Assembly (NCBI GenBank): GCA_002842195.1
Contig: PHCL01000077.1
Span: forward strand, 1-6,662
Direction of reading: 5' to 3'
DNA length: 6,662 nucleotides
Source of the DNA: Betaproteobacteria bacterium HGW-Betaproteobacteria-20
GTDB taxonomy: Bacteria > Pseudomonadota > Gammaproteobacteria > Burkholderiales > Methylophilaceae
Position numbers and translations under genes: made by a program. The notes beneath the pieces were generated by a model that did not search any database, was not told the origin of the DNA, and was given only the letters and a program-made list of their open reading frames with translations. Positions 1-5,687 of this stretch are shown piece by piece (the stretch's first letter is position 1; the number at the start of each line of letters is the position of its first letter).

Positions 1-102
1 AATCTTGCAGCTTTAGCTGTTTAGATTGGTGGGGATGACCTTTACGGTTAGAAACTTGAATTTTTAGAGATGCCCTCAAATATAATTACTAAAGAGAAAA
101 AG

Positions 103-738
103 ATGGAATTATCACTTATACAAAAAATCGTCATTTATGCACTGCCTATTATTTTTGCGATTACTGTACACGAGGCCGCACATGGCTATGCGGCCAAACA
201 CTTCGGCGATATGACCGCATATAATGCAGGGCGAATCACTTTAAATCCTCTTAAGCATATAGATCCATTTGGCACCATTTTGTTACCTGCGCTTACTATC
301 ATGTTAGGCGGCATTCTATTTGGCTGGGCAAAGCCGGTGCCGGTTGATTTTGGTCGGCTACGCAACCCTAAAAAAGACATGTTATGGGTGGCCGCCGCAG
401 GGCCGGCCTCTAATTTTGTTATGGCAATATTTTGGGCTTTGGTACTTAAATATTCAGTGCTTATGCCAGAGGCTTTTATTGTGCCATTAGCATTGATGGC
501 TAAAGCTGGCGTGATGATTAACATTGTTTTGATGGTGTTAAATCTATTGCCGCTACCGCCATTAGACGGAGGCCGTATTGCAGTGAGTTTGTTGCCGCAT
601 CATTTGGCGAGGCCTTTTGCCGAGCTTGAGCGTTATGGTTTTATCATTTTAATCGTACTTTTGTTTACTGGCGTGTTGAGCAAAATACTGATGCCATTGA
701 TTGGCGTTGTGTATGGCCTGATTTCTAGTCTGGTTTAA
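103..738 (+). CDS. Site-2 protease family (M50) membrane metalloprotease
   Basis: Probable intramembrane zinc metalloprotease of the small bacterial site-2 protease group (peptidase M50, Rip/YwhC-like), which in this family cleaves substrates inside or near the membrane; the substrate here is unknown. Seen in the 211-residue product: HExxH zinc motif HEAAH at 23-27 inside the first hydrophobic segment, GPASN at 100-104, and the third motif N147-L-L-P-L-P-P-L-D155-G-G, whose Asp is the expected third metal ligand. Hydrophobic stretches at about 5-27, 56-76, 94-118, 128-150 and 179-210 fit a multi-pass core without a PDZ domain. I chose ATG 103 rather than the in-frame ATG at 70, because 103 follows a purine-rich stretch and begins directly at the family's hydrophobic N-terminus; the 11 extra residues from ATG 70 are polar and lysine-rich. 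It precedes trpS by 42 bases, a neighbourhood I recall from Betaproteobacteria. Confidence 0.93.
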   Translation: MELSLIQKIVIYALPIIFAITVHEAAHGYAAKHFGDMTAYNAGRITLNPLKHIDPFGTILLPALTIMLGGILFGWAKPVPVDFGRLRNPKKDMLWVAAAGPASNFVMAIFWALVLKYSVLMPEAFIVPLALMAKAGVMINIVLMVLNLLPLPPLDGGRIAVSLLPHHLARPFAELERYGFIILIVLLFTGVLSKILMPLIGVVYGLISSLV

Positions 739-741
739 CTT

Positions 742-749
742 GCTATAAT
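742..749 (+). promoter_or_regulatory. Extended -10 promoter upstream of trpS
   Basis: TGC followed by a perfect TATAAT (744-749) makes an extended -10 box, 31 bases upstream of the trpS start. No convincing -35 hexamer is seen at 16-18 bases spacing (around 720-727), which is common for extended -10 promoters. A start near 756 would give a leader of about 25 bases containing AAGG at 766-769. It suggests that trpS has its own promoter rather than depending on the protease gene. Confidence 0.6.
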
Positions 750-780
750 ACGACTTACTTAATTTAAGGTTTTACACCAC

Positions 781-1983
781 ATGGCAATAGAACGCGTTTT
801 ATCCGGCATGCGCCCCACGGGCAACTTGCATTTGGGGCATTATAATGGGGTACTTAAAAATTGGCTCAAGCTCCAGCATGAGCATGAATGCCTGTTTTTT
901 GTGGCAGATTGGCATGCACTCACCACGCATTATGATACGCCGGAAGTGATTGAAGAAAGTGTATGGGAAATGGTGATTGATTGGCTGGCTGCGGGTGTAG
1001 ATCCAGCCAGCGCGACCATTTTTATTCAATCGCGCGTACCGGAACATGCCGAACTATTTACACTGTTAAGTATGATTACGCCGCTCAGTTGGCTGGAGCG
1101 CGTCCCTACTTACAAAGATCAGCAAGAAAAATTAAGCAGTAAAGATTTATCTACTTACGGCTTCCTGGGTTATCCATTACTTCAAAGTGCCGATATTTTG
1201 ATGTATAAAGCCACGCAAGTGCCGGTGGGTGAAGACCAAATTCCGCACATTGAATTCACCCGTGAAATCGCGCGCAGATTTAACCATATTTACGGCAAAG
1301 AAGCTGGTTTTGAAGAAAAAGCCGAAGCTGCTATTAAAAAATTAGGTAACAAACGCAGTGCATTGTATGAAGAAATGCGCAACGCCTATCAGCAAAGTGG
1401 TGATGAAGGTGCGCTGGAAGCTGCGCGTGCCATGATAGAAGAGCAGCAAGGCATGAGCATGGGTGATAAAGAACGTTTGCTCGGCTACCTTGAAGGTGGC
1501 GGCAAAATGATATTGCTGGAACCCGATTACAAGCTGATGCCAGCCTCTAAAATGACCGGCTTGGATGGTCAGAAAATGTCCAAGTCTTATAACAACACCA
1601 TTTCACTGCGTGAAGACGTAGATTCCGTAGCTAAAAAGATTAAAACTATGCCAACCGATCCTGCCCGCGTTCGTCGCACGGATCCAGGCGACCCGGCCAA
1701 ATGTCCGGTATGGCAATTGCACCAGATTTATTCAGATCAAGCCACGCAAGACTGGGTACAAGCTGGCTGTAAAAGTGCGGGCATCGGTTGCATTGAATGT
1801 AAAGGCCCGGTGATTGAAGGCATACTGGCCGAACTAAAACCAATTCAGGCGCGTGCCGCGCAATATGCTGAAGATCCGACCCTGGTTAAAAATATCGTAG
1901 CGGAAGGTTGTGAAAAAGCCCGCAAGCTGGCACGTGAAACCATGCGCGATGTAAGAGATGCAATGGGCTTGAATTACAGTTAA
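781..1983 (+). CDS. trpS: Tryptophanyl-tRNA synthetase, long form with Cys cluster
   Basis: Cytoplasmic class I aminoacyl-tRNA synthetase that activates tryptophan with ATP and charges tRNA-Trp. Seen in the 400-residue product: SGMRPTGNLHLGHYNG with the HIGH-type motif HLGH at 17-20, the GEDQ segment at 150-153 typical of TrpRS, and KMSKS at 265-269. The E. coli enzyme is about 334 residues; the extra length is mostly one charged, helix-prone insertion at about 176-245, before KMSKS, a form I recall from Betaproteobacteria. Four cysteines, C308, C330, C337 and C340 (C-x21-C-x6-C-x2-C), lie in the C-terminal, anticodon-recognising part and resemble the [4Fe-4S] motif of Thermotoga maritima TrpRS; cluster binding is inferred. 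The ATG at 781 starts directly at the conserved N-terminus; AAGG at 766-769 is a rather distant ribosome-binding site (11 bases). Confidence 0.97.
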   Translation: MAIERVLSGMRPTGNLHLGHYNGVLKNWLKLQHEHECLFFVADWHALTTHYDTPEVIEESVWEMVIDWLAAGVDPASATIFIQSRVPEHAELFTLLSMITPLSWLERVPTYKDQQEKLSSKDLSTYGFLGYPLLQSADILMYKATQVPVGEDQIPHIEFTREIARRFNHIYGKEAGFEEKAEAAIKKLGNKRSALYEEMRNAYQQSGDEGALEAARAMIEEQQGMSMGDKERLLGYLEGGGKMILLEPDYKLMPASKMTGLDGQKMSKSYNNTISLREDVDSVAKKIKTMPTDPARVRRTDPGDPAKCPVWQLHQIYSDQATQDWVQAGCKSAGIGCIECKGPVIEGILAELKPIQARAAQYAEDPTLVKNIVAEGCEKARKLARETMRDVRDAMGLNYS

Positions 1984-2004
1984 CGCTTTGTAAAAGCTAA
2001 TTAT

Positions 2005-2010
2005 AAGGAG
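2005..2010 (+). promoter_or_regulatory. Shine-Dalgarno AAGGAG that fixes the rhodanese start
   Basis: AAGGAG ends 6 bases before ATG 2017 and directly abuts the in-frame TTG at 2011. The spacing therefore supports ATG 2017 and excludes TTG 2011. It is the strongest ribosome-binding site in the window. Confidence 0.8.
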
Positions 2011-2016
2011 TTGAAA

Positions 2017-2448
2017 ATGCCGGCAATTGAAAAATACAGGCTGTCTAGCTGGACGCCACATGGATTGTTTAGCGCATTGTTTGCCATTTTTATATTGCTA
2101 GCGGGGTGCACACTTTCAAATGTTCCTACCATATCTCCCAAAGAAGCCTCAGCAATGTTTGTCGAAAATAAAGCGATTATTGTGGATGTGCGTGAAGATA
2201 GCGAGTGGAACGAGCAGCATATTGAAGGTGCCATACATATTCCTCTATCGCAAGTTGCAAGCAGGCTCGGAGAGCTTGCACAATATAAAAACAGCACGGT
2301 GATTACGCAATGCCGCAGTGGTTCGCGCTCGGATAAGGCCGCCAGCACATTGCAAAAAGCTGGGTTTAGCCAGGTTTACAGTATGGACGGCGGCATTGTA
2401 GCCTGGGATAAAGATGGCTTAGGTACGGTGAAGCAAGGCGGTAGGTAG
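2017..2448 (+). CDS. Rhodanese-like domain lipoprotein
   Basis: Single-domain rhodanese (thiosulfate sulfurtransferase fold), 143 residues. Seen: a basic N-terminus, a hydrophobic run at about 17-29 and the lipobox LLAGC with the lipidation Cys at 31, so the mature protein is expected to be tethered to a membrane on the periplasmic side. The rhodanese domain spans about 38-137: IIVDVRE at 54-60, the HIEGAIHIPL segment at 68-77, the active-site loop CRSGSRS starting at Cys99, and the terminal GGIVAW at 125-130. The loop has the usual C-x5 length, so it should be catalytically competent, carrying a persulfide on Cys99. Residues 1-16 before the hydrophobic run are slightly long for a signal peptide, so an uncleaved anchor is an alternative. 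The gene starts 33 bases after trpS and may share its transcript. Sulfur donor and acceptor cannot be read from the sequence. Confidence 0.92.
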   Translation: MPAIEKYRLSSWTPHGLFSALFAIFILLAGCTLSNVPTISPKEASAMFVENKAIIVDVREDSEWNEQHIEGAIHIPLSQVASRLGELAQYKNSTVITQCRSGSRSDKAASTLQKAGFSQVYSMDGGIVAWDKDGLGTVKQGGR

Positions 2449-2461
2449 GGTAGGACATTGC

Positions 2462-2632
2462 ATGCAGGCCGATGTGATTGATTTGTGTGTAAATAAAAGC
2501 GATTTAATCTCTATTTTAGGCGTCTTCAATGTTGATGCTCTGCGAGCCTCTCTGATACTGCCTCACAGGGCAGTGTTTTTCGCTCGTAGTAAAAATAGGG
2601 TTGCAGATATGGTTTTATTCCACAGGATTTAA
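2462..2632 (+). CDS. Possible 56-codon small ORF upstream of scpA
   Basis: An open frame starting ATG-CAG-GCC-GAT and ending at TAA 2630-2632, in the gap between the rhodanese gene and scpA. It has AGGA at 2452-2455, 6 bases before the ATG, as a possible ribosome-binding site. The product begins MQADVIDLCVNK and ends VADMVLFHRI; I recognise no family. It is in the same reading frame as scpA, with its stop 21 bases before the scpA TTG, and it runs through the hairpin at 2557-2580. A frame of this length can arise by chance, and the hairpin with its T-run inside it argues against ordinary coding. It could be a leader peptide, a decayed gene or noise. Confidence 0.25.
   Translation: MQADVIDLCVNKSDLISILGVFNVDALRASLILPHRAVFFARSKNRVADMVLFHRI
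2540..2589 (+). other. Two-stem RNA structure enclosing the terminator hairpin
   Basis: CTGCGAGC (2540-2547) can pair with GCTCGTAG (2582-2589): eight consecutive pairs with one G-U wobble (2542 with 2587). This outer stem closes over the inner hairpin 2557-2574, with internal-loop strands 2548-2556 and 2575-2581. The T-run sits in the right internal strand, so the outer stem forms only after the T-run has been transcribed. It may be a folded untranslated region, a 3' end stabiliser or coincidence; I recognise no named RNA family. Confidence 0.3.
2557..2580 (+). terminator. Intrinsic terminator-like hairpin
   Basis: Perfect 6-bp stem ACTGCC (2557-2562) / GGCAGT (2569-2574) with loop TCACAG, followed by G and five T (2576-2580). 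This is the form of a rho-independent terminator and would end the trpS-rhodanese transcript about 110 bases after the rhodanese stop, leaving scpAB on a separate transcript. The stem is short and the T-run modest, so efficiency is uncertain. Confidence 0.55.
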
Positions 2633-2641
2633 GTAAATTTT

Positions 2642-2645
2642 AAGG
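2642..2645 (+). promoter_or_regulatory. Ribosome-binding site that fixes the scpA TTG start
   Basis: AAGG at 2642-2645 (in TTTTAAGG) lies 8 bases before TTG 2654. No ATG or GTG occurs in this frame before the conserved ScpA core begins, and the frame is closed upstream by TAA at 2630-2632, so TTG 2654 is the best-supported start. Confidence 0.6.
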
Positions 2646-2653
2646 CGACTCAT

Positions 2654-3436
2654 TTGTTTTTAACAAACGCAGAAATTAAAATCAAAGGTGAACTGCTCTC
2701 TGAGCTACCGCGCGATTTATACATTCCGCCAGAGGCCTTAGCGGTGTATTTAGAATCGTTTGAAGGTCCGCTGGATTTGCTGCTGTATCTAATCCGCAAA
2801 CATAACCTTGATATTCTTGATATTCCGATGGCTGATTTAACCCGCCAGTACATCGTATATGTAGAAAAAATGCAGGCGATTAAGCTGGAATTAGCGGGCG
2901 ATTACTTGCTGATGTCTGCCATGTTGATTGAAATTAAATCGCGCATGCTATTACCCAAACCTGTGGAAGTTGAATCTGAAGACGATCCTAGAGCTGAGCT
3001 GGTACGCCGCTTGATGGAGTATGAGGCGATTAAATTGGCCGCACAGCGTATCGATGAAATGCCCAAAGTCGGTGAGGGTATTACTGTCGCGGCTGCGTAT
3101 TATCAGCACATTAGCGAGATTAAGCCGCCAGAAGTGAGTATGGATGATTTAGCTAAAGCTTGGCGCAATGTGCTTAAACGCGCCAGTAACTTTCAGCATC
3201 ACAAAGTGGGTAAAGCCGAGCTTTCTGTGCGTGAACACATGAGTATTATTTTGCGTCGCCTGCAAACCGATAATTTTCTGGAATTTTCGCAATTGTTTGA
3301 TGTGGTACACGATGGCATTCCAAAGTTGGTGGTGTGTTTTCTTGCAATATTGGAACTCGCGCGCGAAGGCTTGCTACGCATGACGCAACAAGCAGCTTTT
3401 TCGCCGATTTATGTGCAAATTAATAGCCCCGAGTAA
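2654..3436 (+). CDS. scpA: Segregation and condensation protein A (kleisin)
   Basis: Kleisin subunit of the SMC-ScpAB condensin-like complex, which bridges the SMC heads and helps organise and segregate the chromosome. Seen in the 260-residue product: the N-terminal signature around FEGPLDLLLYLIRKHNLDIL at 36-55, followed by IPMADLTRQY at 57-66 and the helix AGDYLLMSAMLIEIKSRMLLP at 81-101, which in the family contacts the SMC neck. A charged middle region (about 105-180) is followed by a C-terminal winged-helix part (about 190-258) with SVREHMSIILRRL and LAILELAREGLL, which should bind the SMC head. Length is normal for the family. Translation starts at TTG 2654. The scpB start lies 5 bases after the stop, so the two are almost certainly one transcription unit. 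No smc gene is in the window. Confidence 0.95.
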   Translation: MFLTNAEIKIKGELLSELPRDLYIPPEALAVYLESFEGPLDLLLYLIRKHNLDILDIPMADLTRQYIVYVEKMQAIKLELAGDYLLMSAMLIEIKSRMLLPKPVEVESEDDPRAELVRRLMEYEAIKLAAQRIDEMPKVGEGITVAAAYYQHISEIKPPEVSMDDLAKAWRNVLKRASNFQHHKVGKAELSVREHMSIILRRLQTDNFLEFSQLFDVVHDGIPKLVVCFLAILELAREGLLRMTQQAAFSPIYVQINSPE

Positions 3437-3441
3437 ATATC

Positions 3442-3993
3442 GTGAATCAACCAAGTAATATTACTGAATTGAAAAATGTACTTGAAGCGGCCTTGCTGAC
3501 CTCGCACGAGCCACTTTCTTTAGAGAACATGACGCGATTATTTGATGAGCGTATGGAACGCACTACTTTGCGTATGCTGTTGGATGAACTCAAGCAGGAT
3601 TGGGAAGGCCGAACGATGGCGCTTGTGCAGGTGGCAACCGGTTACCGCTTTCAGGCGCGGCCGGAATATGCGACTTTTTTAGCGCGCTTGAATCCGGAAA
3701 AACAGGCTAAATACTCACGCGCGGTAATGGAAACACTGGCAATTATTGCCTATCGACAGCCGGTGACGCGTGGCGATATTGAAGAAATTCGTGGCGTCGC
3801 TGTAAACCCGAATGTGATGCGCCAATTGCAGGAACGCGATTGGGTAGACGTCGTCGGCCAGCGCGAGGTGCCGGGGCGGCCTTCACTGTATGCAACCACT
3901 AAACATTTTTTAGATGACCTGAATTTGCGTTCGCTCGCGGAGTTGCCGCCAATGGAAGACTTTGCAGAATCGGAAACCCAACTGGATTTGTGA
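3442..3993 (+). CDS. scpB: Segregation and condensation protein B
   Basis: Partner of ScpA in the SMC-ScpAB complex; family members form dimers through tandem winged-helix domains and bind the middle of ScpA. Seen in the 183-residue product: LKNVLEAALLTSHEPLSLENM at 10-30, ATGYRFQARPEY at 65-76, the signature YSRAVMETLAIIAYRQPVTR at 91-110 with GDIEEIRGVAVN at 111-122, and GRPSLYATTKHFLDDLNLRS from 145. Length is typical. The start is GTG 3442, 5 bases after the scpA stop; no clear Shine-Dalgarno sequence precedes it, so translational coupling to scpA is likely. The C-terminal tail (170-183) is acidic, as often in this family. Confidence 0.95.
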   Translation: MNQPSNITELKNVLEAALLTSHEPLSLENMTRLFDERMERTTLRMLLDELKQDWEGRTMALVQVATGYRFQARPEYATFLARLNPEKQAKYSRAVMETLAIIAYRQPVTRGDIEEIRGVAVNPNVMRQLQERDWVDVVGQREVPGRPSLYATTKHFLDDLNLRSLAELPPMEDFAESETQLDL

Positions 3994-4035
3994 GGATTGG
4001 CTTTAAAAGCTTTCAACGCAGTGAAAGATTGTGAA

Positions 4036-4052
4036 GTTAAAAAAGTTTTAAC
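4036..4052. repeat. Inverted repeat upstream of the pseudouridine synthase gene
   Basis: GTTAAAA (4036-4042), spacer AAG, TTTTAAC (4046-4052): perfect 7-bp arms in the 105-base gap between scpB and the pseudouridine synthase gene, ending 12 bases before the candidate -10 box. It could be an operator or simply AT-rich DNA; without a T-run it is not a good terminator. Confidence 0.35.
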
Positions 4053-4064
4053 CTTAATCTGCGG

Positions 4065-4070
4065 TAAAAT
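4065..4070 (+). promoter_or_regulatory. Candidate -10 box for the pseudouridine synthase gene
   Basis: TAAAAT matches five of six positions of TATAAT and lies 28 bases before ATG 4099. No clear -35 hexamer is found at 16-18 bases. A start near 4077 would give a leader of about 20 bases without a Shine-Dalgarno sequence. The call rests on the -10 match and the gap position only. Confidence 0.4.
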
Positions 4071-4098
4071 GCGCTATTACAATCAATAGTTTATCCAT

Positions 4099-5223
4099 AT
4101 GGCACGTCCTTTTAAAACCCAACGTGACCCGCAGGCAACACCGCGTCGTCCAAAAACCAGCTTCACCAAATTAGCTACTGACGAAAATGCGCCGCCAGAG
4201 CCTACGCAAAGACTGCACAAGTTATTAGCGCTGGCAGGCTTGGGCTCACGCCGCGATATGGAACTGCTCATTGCAAGTGGGCGCGTCACTGTCAATGGCA
4301 TCCCTGCTACGGCAGGACAAGGTGTTACGCAGTATGATTTAGTGCGTCTGGACAGTCGTCCGTTGAAACTACCGTTTGTTGCAGAACTGCCGCAAGTGCT
4401 GATTTACCATAAACCGGAAGGTGAAATCGTCAGCCAGGATGACCCTGAAGGTCGTGCCAGTGTGTTTGATAAATTGCCAAAAGTGAAAAATGCCAAATGG
4501 ATTGCCATCGGTCGTTTGGACATGAATACCAGTGGCCTGCTCATATTTACTACTTCCGGTGAGTTGGCGAATCGCTTTATGCATCCACGTTATGAGGTAG
4601 AACGTGAGTATGCTGTGCGTATTTTTGGTGAACTGACTGAAGGCCAGATGACGCAGTTAAAAGAAGGTATTGAGCTGGAAGACGGCCCTGCAAACTTTGA
4701 CAGCATCACCGCGCAAGGCGGCGAAGGCGCAAATCATTGGTATCAGGTGATTCTGCGTGAAGGTCGCAACCGCGAAGTGCGGCGCCTGTTTGAAGCATTT
4801 CAGTTGCCAGTCAGCCGCTTGATGCGTGTGCGTTTTGGCCCGGTGAATTTGCCACCACGCGTTAAACGCGGGCAAATGCTTAAGCTGGAACAAAAAGAAG
4901 TGGTTGGTTTGCTGGAATGGGCTGATTTGCCAGTACCAAGCGCTCCGCTCAGGCAGCTCACGCAACGCGAGAAATTAAAAGCCACTACAGTGTTTATGCC
5001 AAAAGTACGTAAACAACGGATAAGCGCATTAGATAGGCCGCCGCGCGATGCCGCCGATGGTGAAGCCAGACCGTATCGCAGCAAAACAGATGCTGCACGT
5101 AATCATCCTGCCGCCAAAAAACCAGCGCCTAAAAAATCGGCAAATCGACGTGTACGACAAACGAGTGATTTGAATGCGCCAGCCATGCAGAAGAAGAGTG
5201 ATAGGAATAGAGGACGCGGATAA
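4099..5223 (+). CDS. rluB: RluB/RsuA-family rRNA pseudouridine synthase
   Basis: Enzyme of the RsuA/RluB/RluE/RluF family, which isomerises a specific uridine in rRNA to pseudouridine; RluB acts on 23S rRNA U2605 in E. coli. Seen in the 374-residue product: a basic leader (1-35), an S4 RNA-binding domain at about 38-84 (RLHKLLALAGLGSRRDMELL, then GRVTVNG), and the catalytic domain at about 98-270 with GRLDMNTSGLL at 138-148, Asp141 being the catalytic residue, and EGRNREVRRLF at 221-231. After about residue 300 comes a tail of some 75 residues rich in Lys, Arg, Ala and Pro, probably disordered and RNA-binding. The position directly after scpAB and the S4 domain favour RluB over RluE, but the exact target uridine is inferred. 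ATG 4099 lacks an obvious ribosome-binding site. Base composition (32 of 60 G/C at 4741-4800) fits the core genome. Confidence 0.9.
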   Translation: MARPFKTQRDPQATPRRPKTSFTKLATDENAPPEPTQRLHKLLALAGLGSRRDMELLIASGRVTVNGIPATAGQGVTQYDLVRLDSRPLKLPFVAELPQVLIYHKPEGEIVSQDDPEGRASVFDKLPKVKNAKWIAIGRLDMNTSGLLIFTTSGELANRFMHPRYEVEREYAVRIFGELTEGQMTQLKEGIELEDGPANFDSITAQGGEGANHWYQVILREGRNREVRRLFEAFQLPVSRLMRVRFGPVNLPPRVKRGQMLKLEQKEVVGLLEWADLPVPSAPLRQLTQREKLKATTVFMPKVRKQRISALDRPPRDAADGEARPYRSKTDAARNHPAAKKPAPKKSANRRVRQTSDLNAPAMQKKSDRNRGRG

Positions 5224-5253
5224 GCTAATATTGGATCTGATTGTTTTTGATAC

Positions 5254-5270
5254 GTTTAAGTGATCTAAAC
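5254..5270. repeat. Short inverted repeat before the accessory gene pair
   Basis: GTTTA (5254-5258) and TAAAC (5266-5270) with a 7-base centre lie in the 70-base gap ahead of the accessory genes. The arms sit between a TTGATA (5247-5252) and a weak CATAAA (5272-5277) that could be promoter elements at 19-base spacing. An operator is possible; the arms are short and chance is a real alternative. Confidence 0.2.
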
Positions 5271-5293
5271 ACATAAAAACTAAAAGCATAATT

Positions 5294-5683
5294 ATGACAG
5301 TTAATTTTTTTCGTTCCATTAAAGAACCAAACCGTAAAGGGCTTACATGGGAAGAACTTTGGAAAGGTTTTGACAAAGGACTAATTGCTTGTTGGGAGAG
5401 AGGTAGAGAAAAATCGTTAGAAAATCCTGAGTTATCTCGGCTATGTAAAAATGGTGAATTACCTGTTCTAGCTTGGAAAGGTGGTGTTGATAAAAAGATA
5501 AAAGGCAAAAAGTATGGTTCTTTATTTTATCTTGCTACATGGCAGGGATTGCGCGGAGAAGATTTAAATATTAACCAGTGTCAAGATACGACCATCATTT
5601 GTACAAAGACAGAAGTAGAGGTTATTTTTACACCTAATTTATTAACCTATGAAACATCAAAATCAGAAGAATTAGAAAGTTAA
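5294..5683 (+). CDS. Hypothetical protein, first gene of AT-rich accessory pair
   Basis: I do not recognise this 129-residue protein. It has no signal peptide and no membrane segment and should be cytoplasmic. It is mixed-charge, with basic patches at 36-40 and 67-73 (KKIKGKK) and an acidic, Ser-rich end (about 119-129). It contains five tryptophans (19, 23, 34, 61, 83) and four cysteines (33, 51, 96, 103); the cysteines are not spaced like a zinc finger. The pattern LTWEELWKGFDKGL at 17-30 suggests an amphipathic helix, and 75-112 looks beta-rich. ATG 5294 has no good ribosome-binding site. The stop lies 4 bases before the exonuclease ATG, so the two genes are probably co-transcribed and may work together. 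Base composition is low in GC (19 of 60 at 5581-5640) compared with the core genes, a sign of acquisition. Confidence 0.75.
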   Translation: MTVNFFRSIKEPNRKGLTWEELWKGFDKGLIACWERGREKSLENPELSRLCKNGELPVLAWKGGVDKKIKGKKYGSLFYLATWQGLRGEDLNINQCQDTTIICTKTEVEVIFTPNLLTYETSKSEELES

Positions 5684-5687
5684 TTAA

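Noticed and set aside
1..69. Possible C-terminal tail of a preceding gene (frame 1, seven codons ending at TAG 22-24) and a 4-bp stem CAGC/GCTG at 8-19.
   Set aside because: Too short to identify any product, all three forward frames have stops here, and the stem is too weak to call a terminator.
70..102. ATG 70 as start of the site-2 protease.
   Set aside because: It adds 11 polar, lysine-rich residues before the hydrophobic N-terminus normal for the family, and the purine-rich stretch fits ATG 103 better. It cannot be fully excluded.
186..524. A 112-codon minus-strand open frame.
   Set aside because: It is antisense to the conserved site-2 protease motifs; a shadow of that gene.
2011..2016. 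TTG 2011 as start of the rhodanese gene.
   Set aside because: It directly abuts the AAGGAG ribosome-binding site, leaving no spacer; ATG 2017 has a proper 6-base spacing.
5029..5508. A 159-codon minus-strand open frame.
   Set aside because: It lies antisense across the end of the pseudouridine synthase and the start of the 129-residue gene, matches no family I know, and the plus-strand genes explain the sequence.
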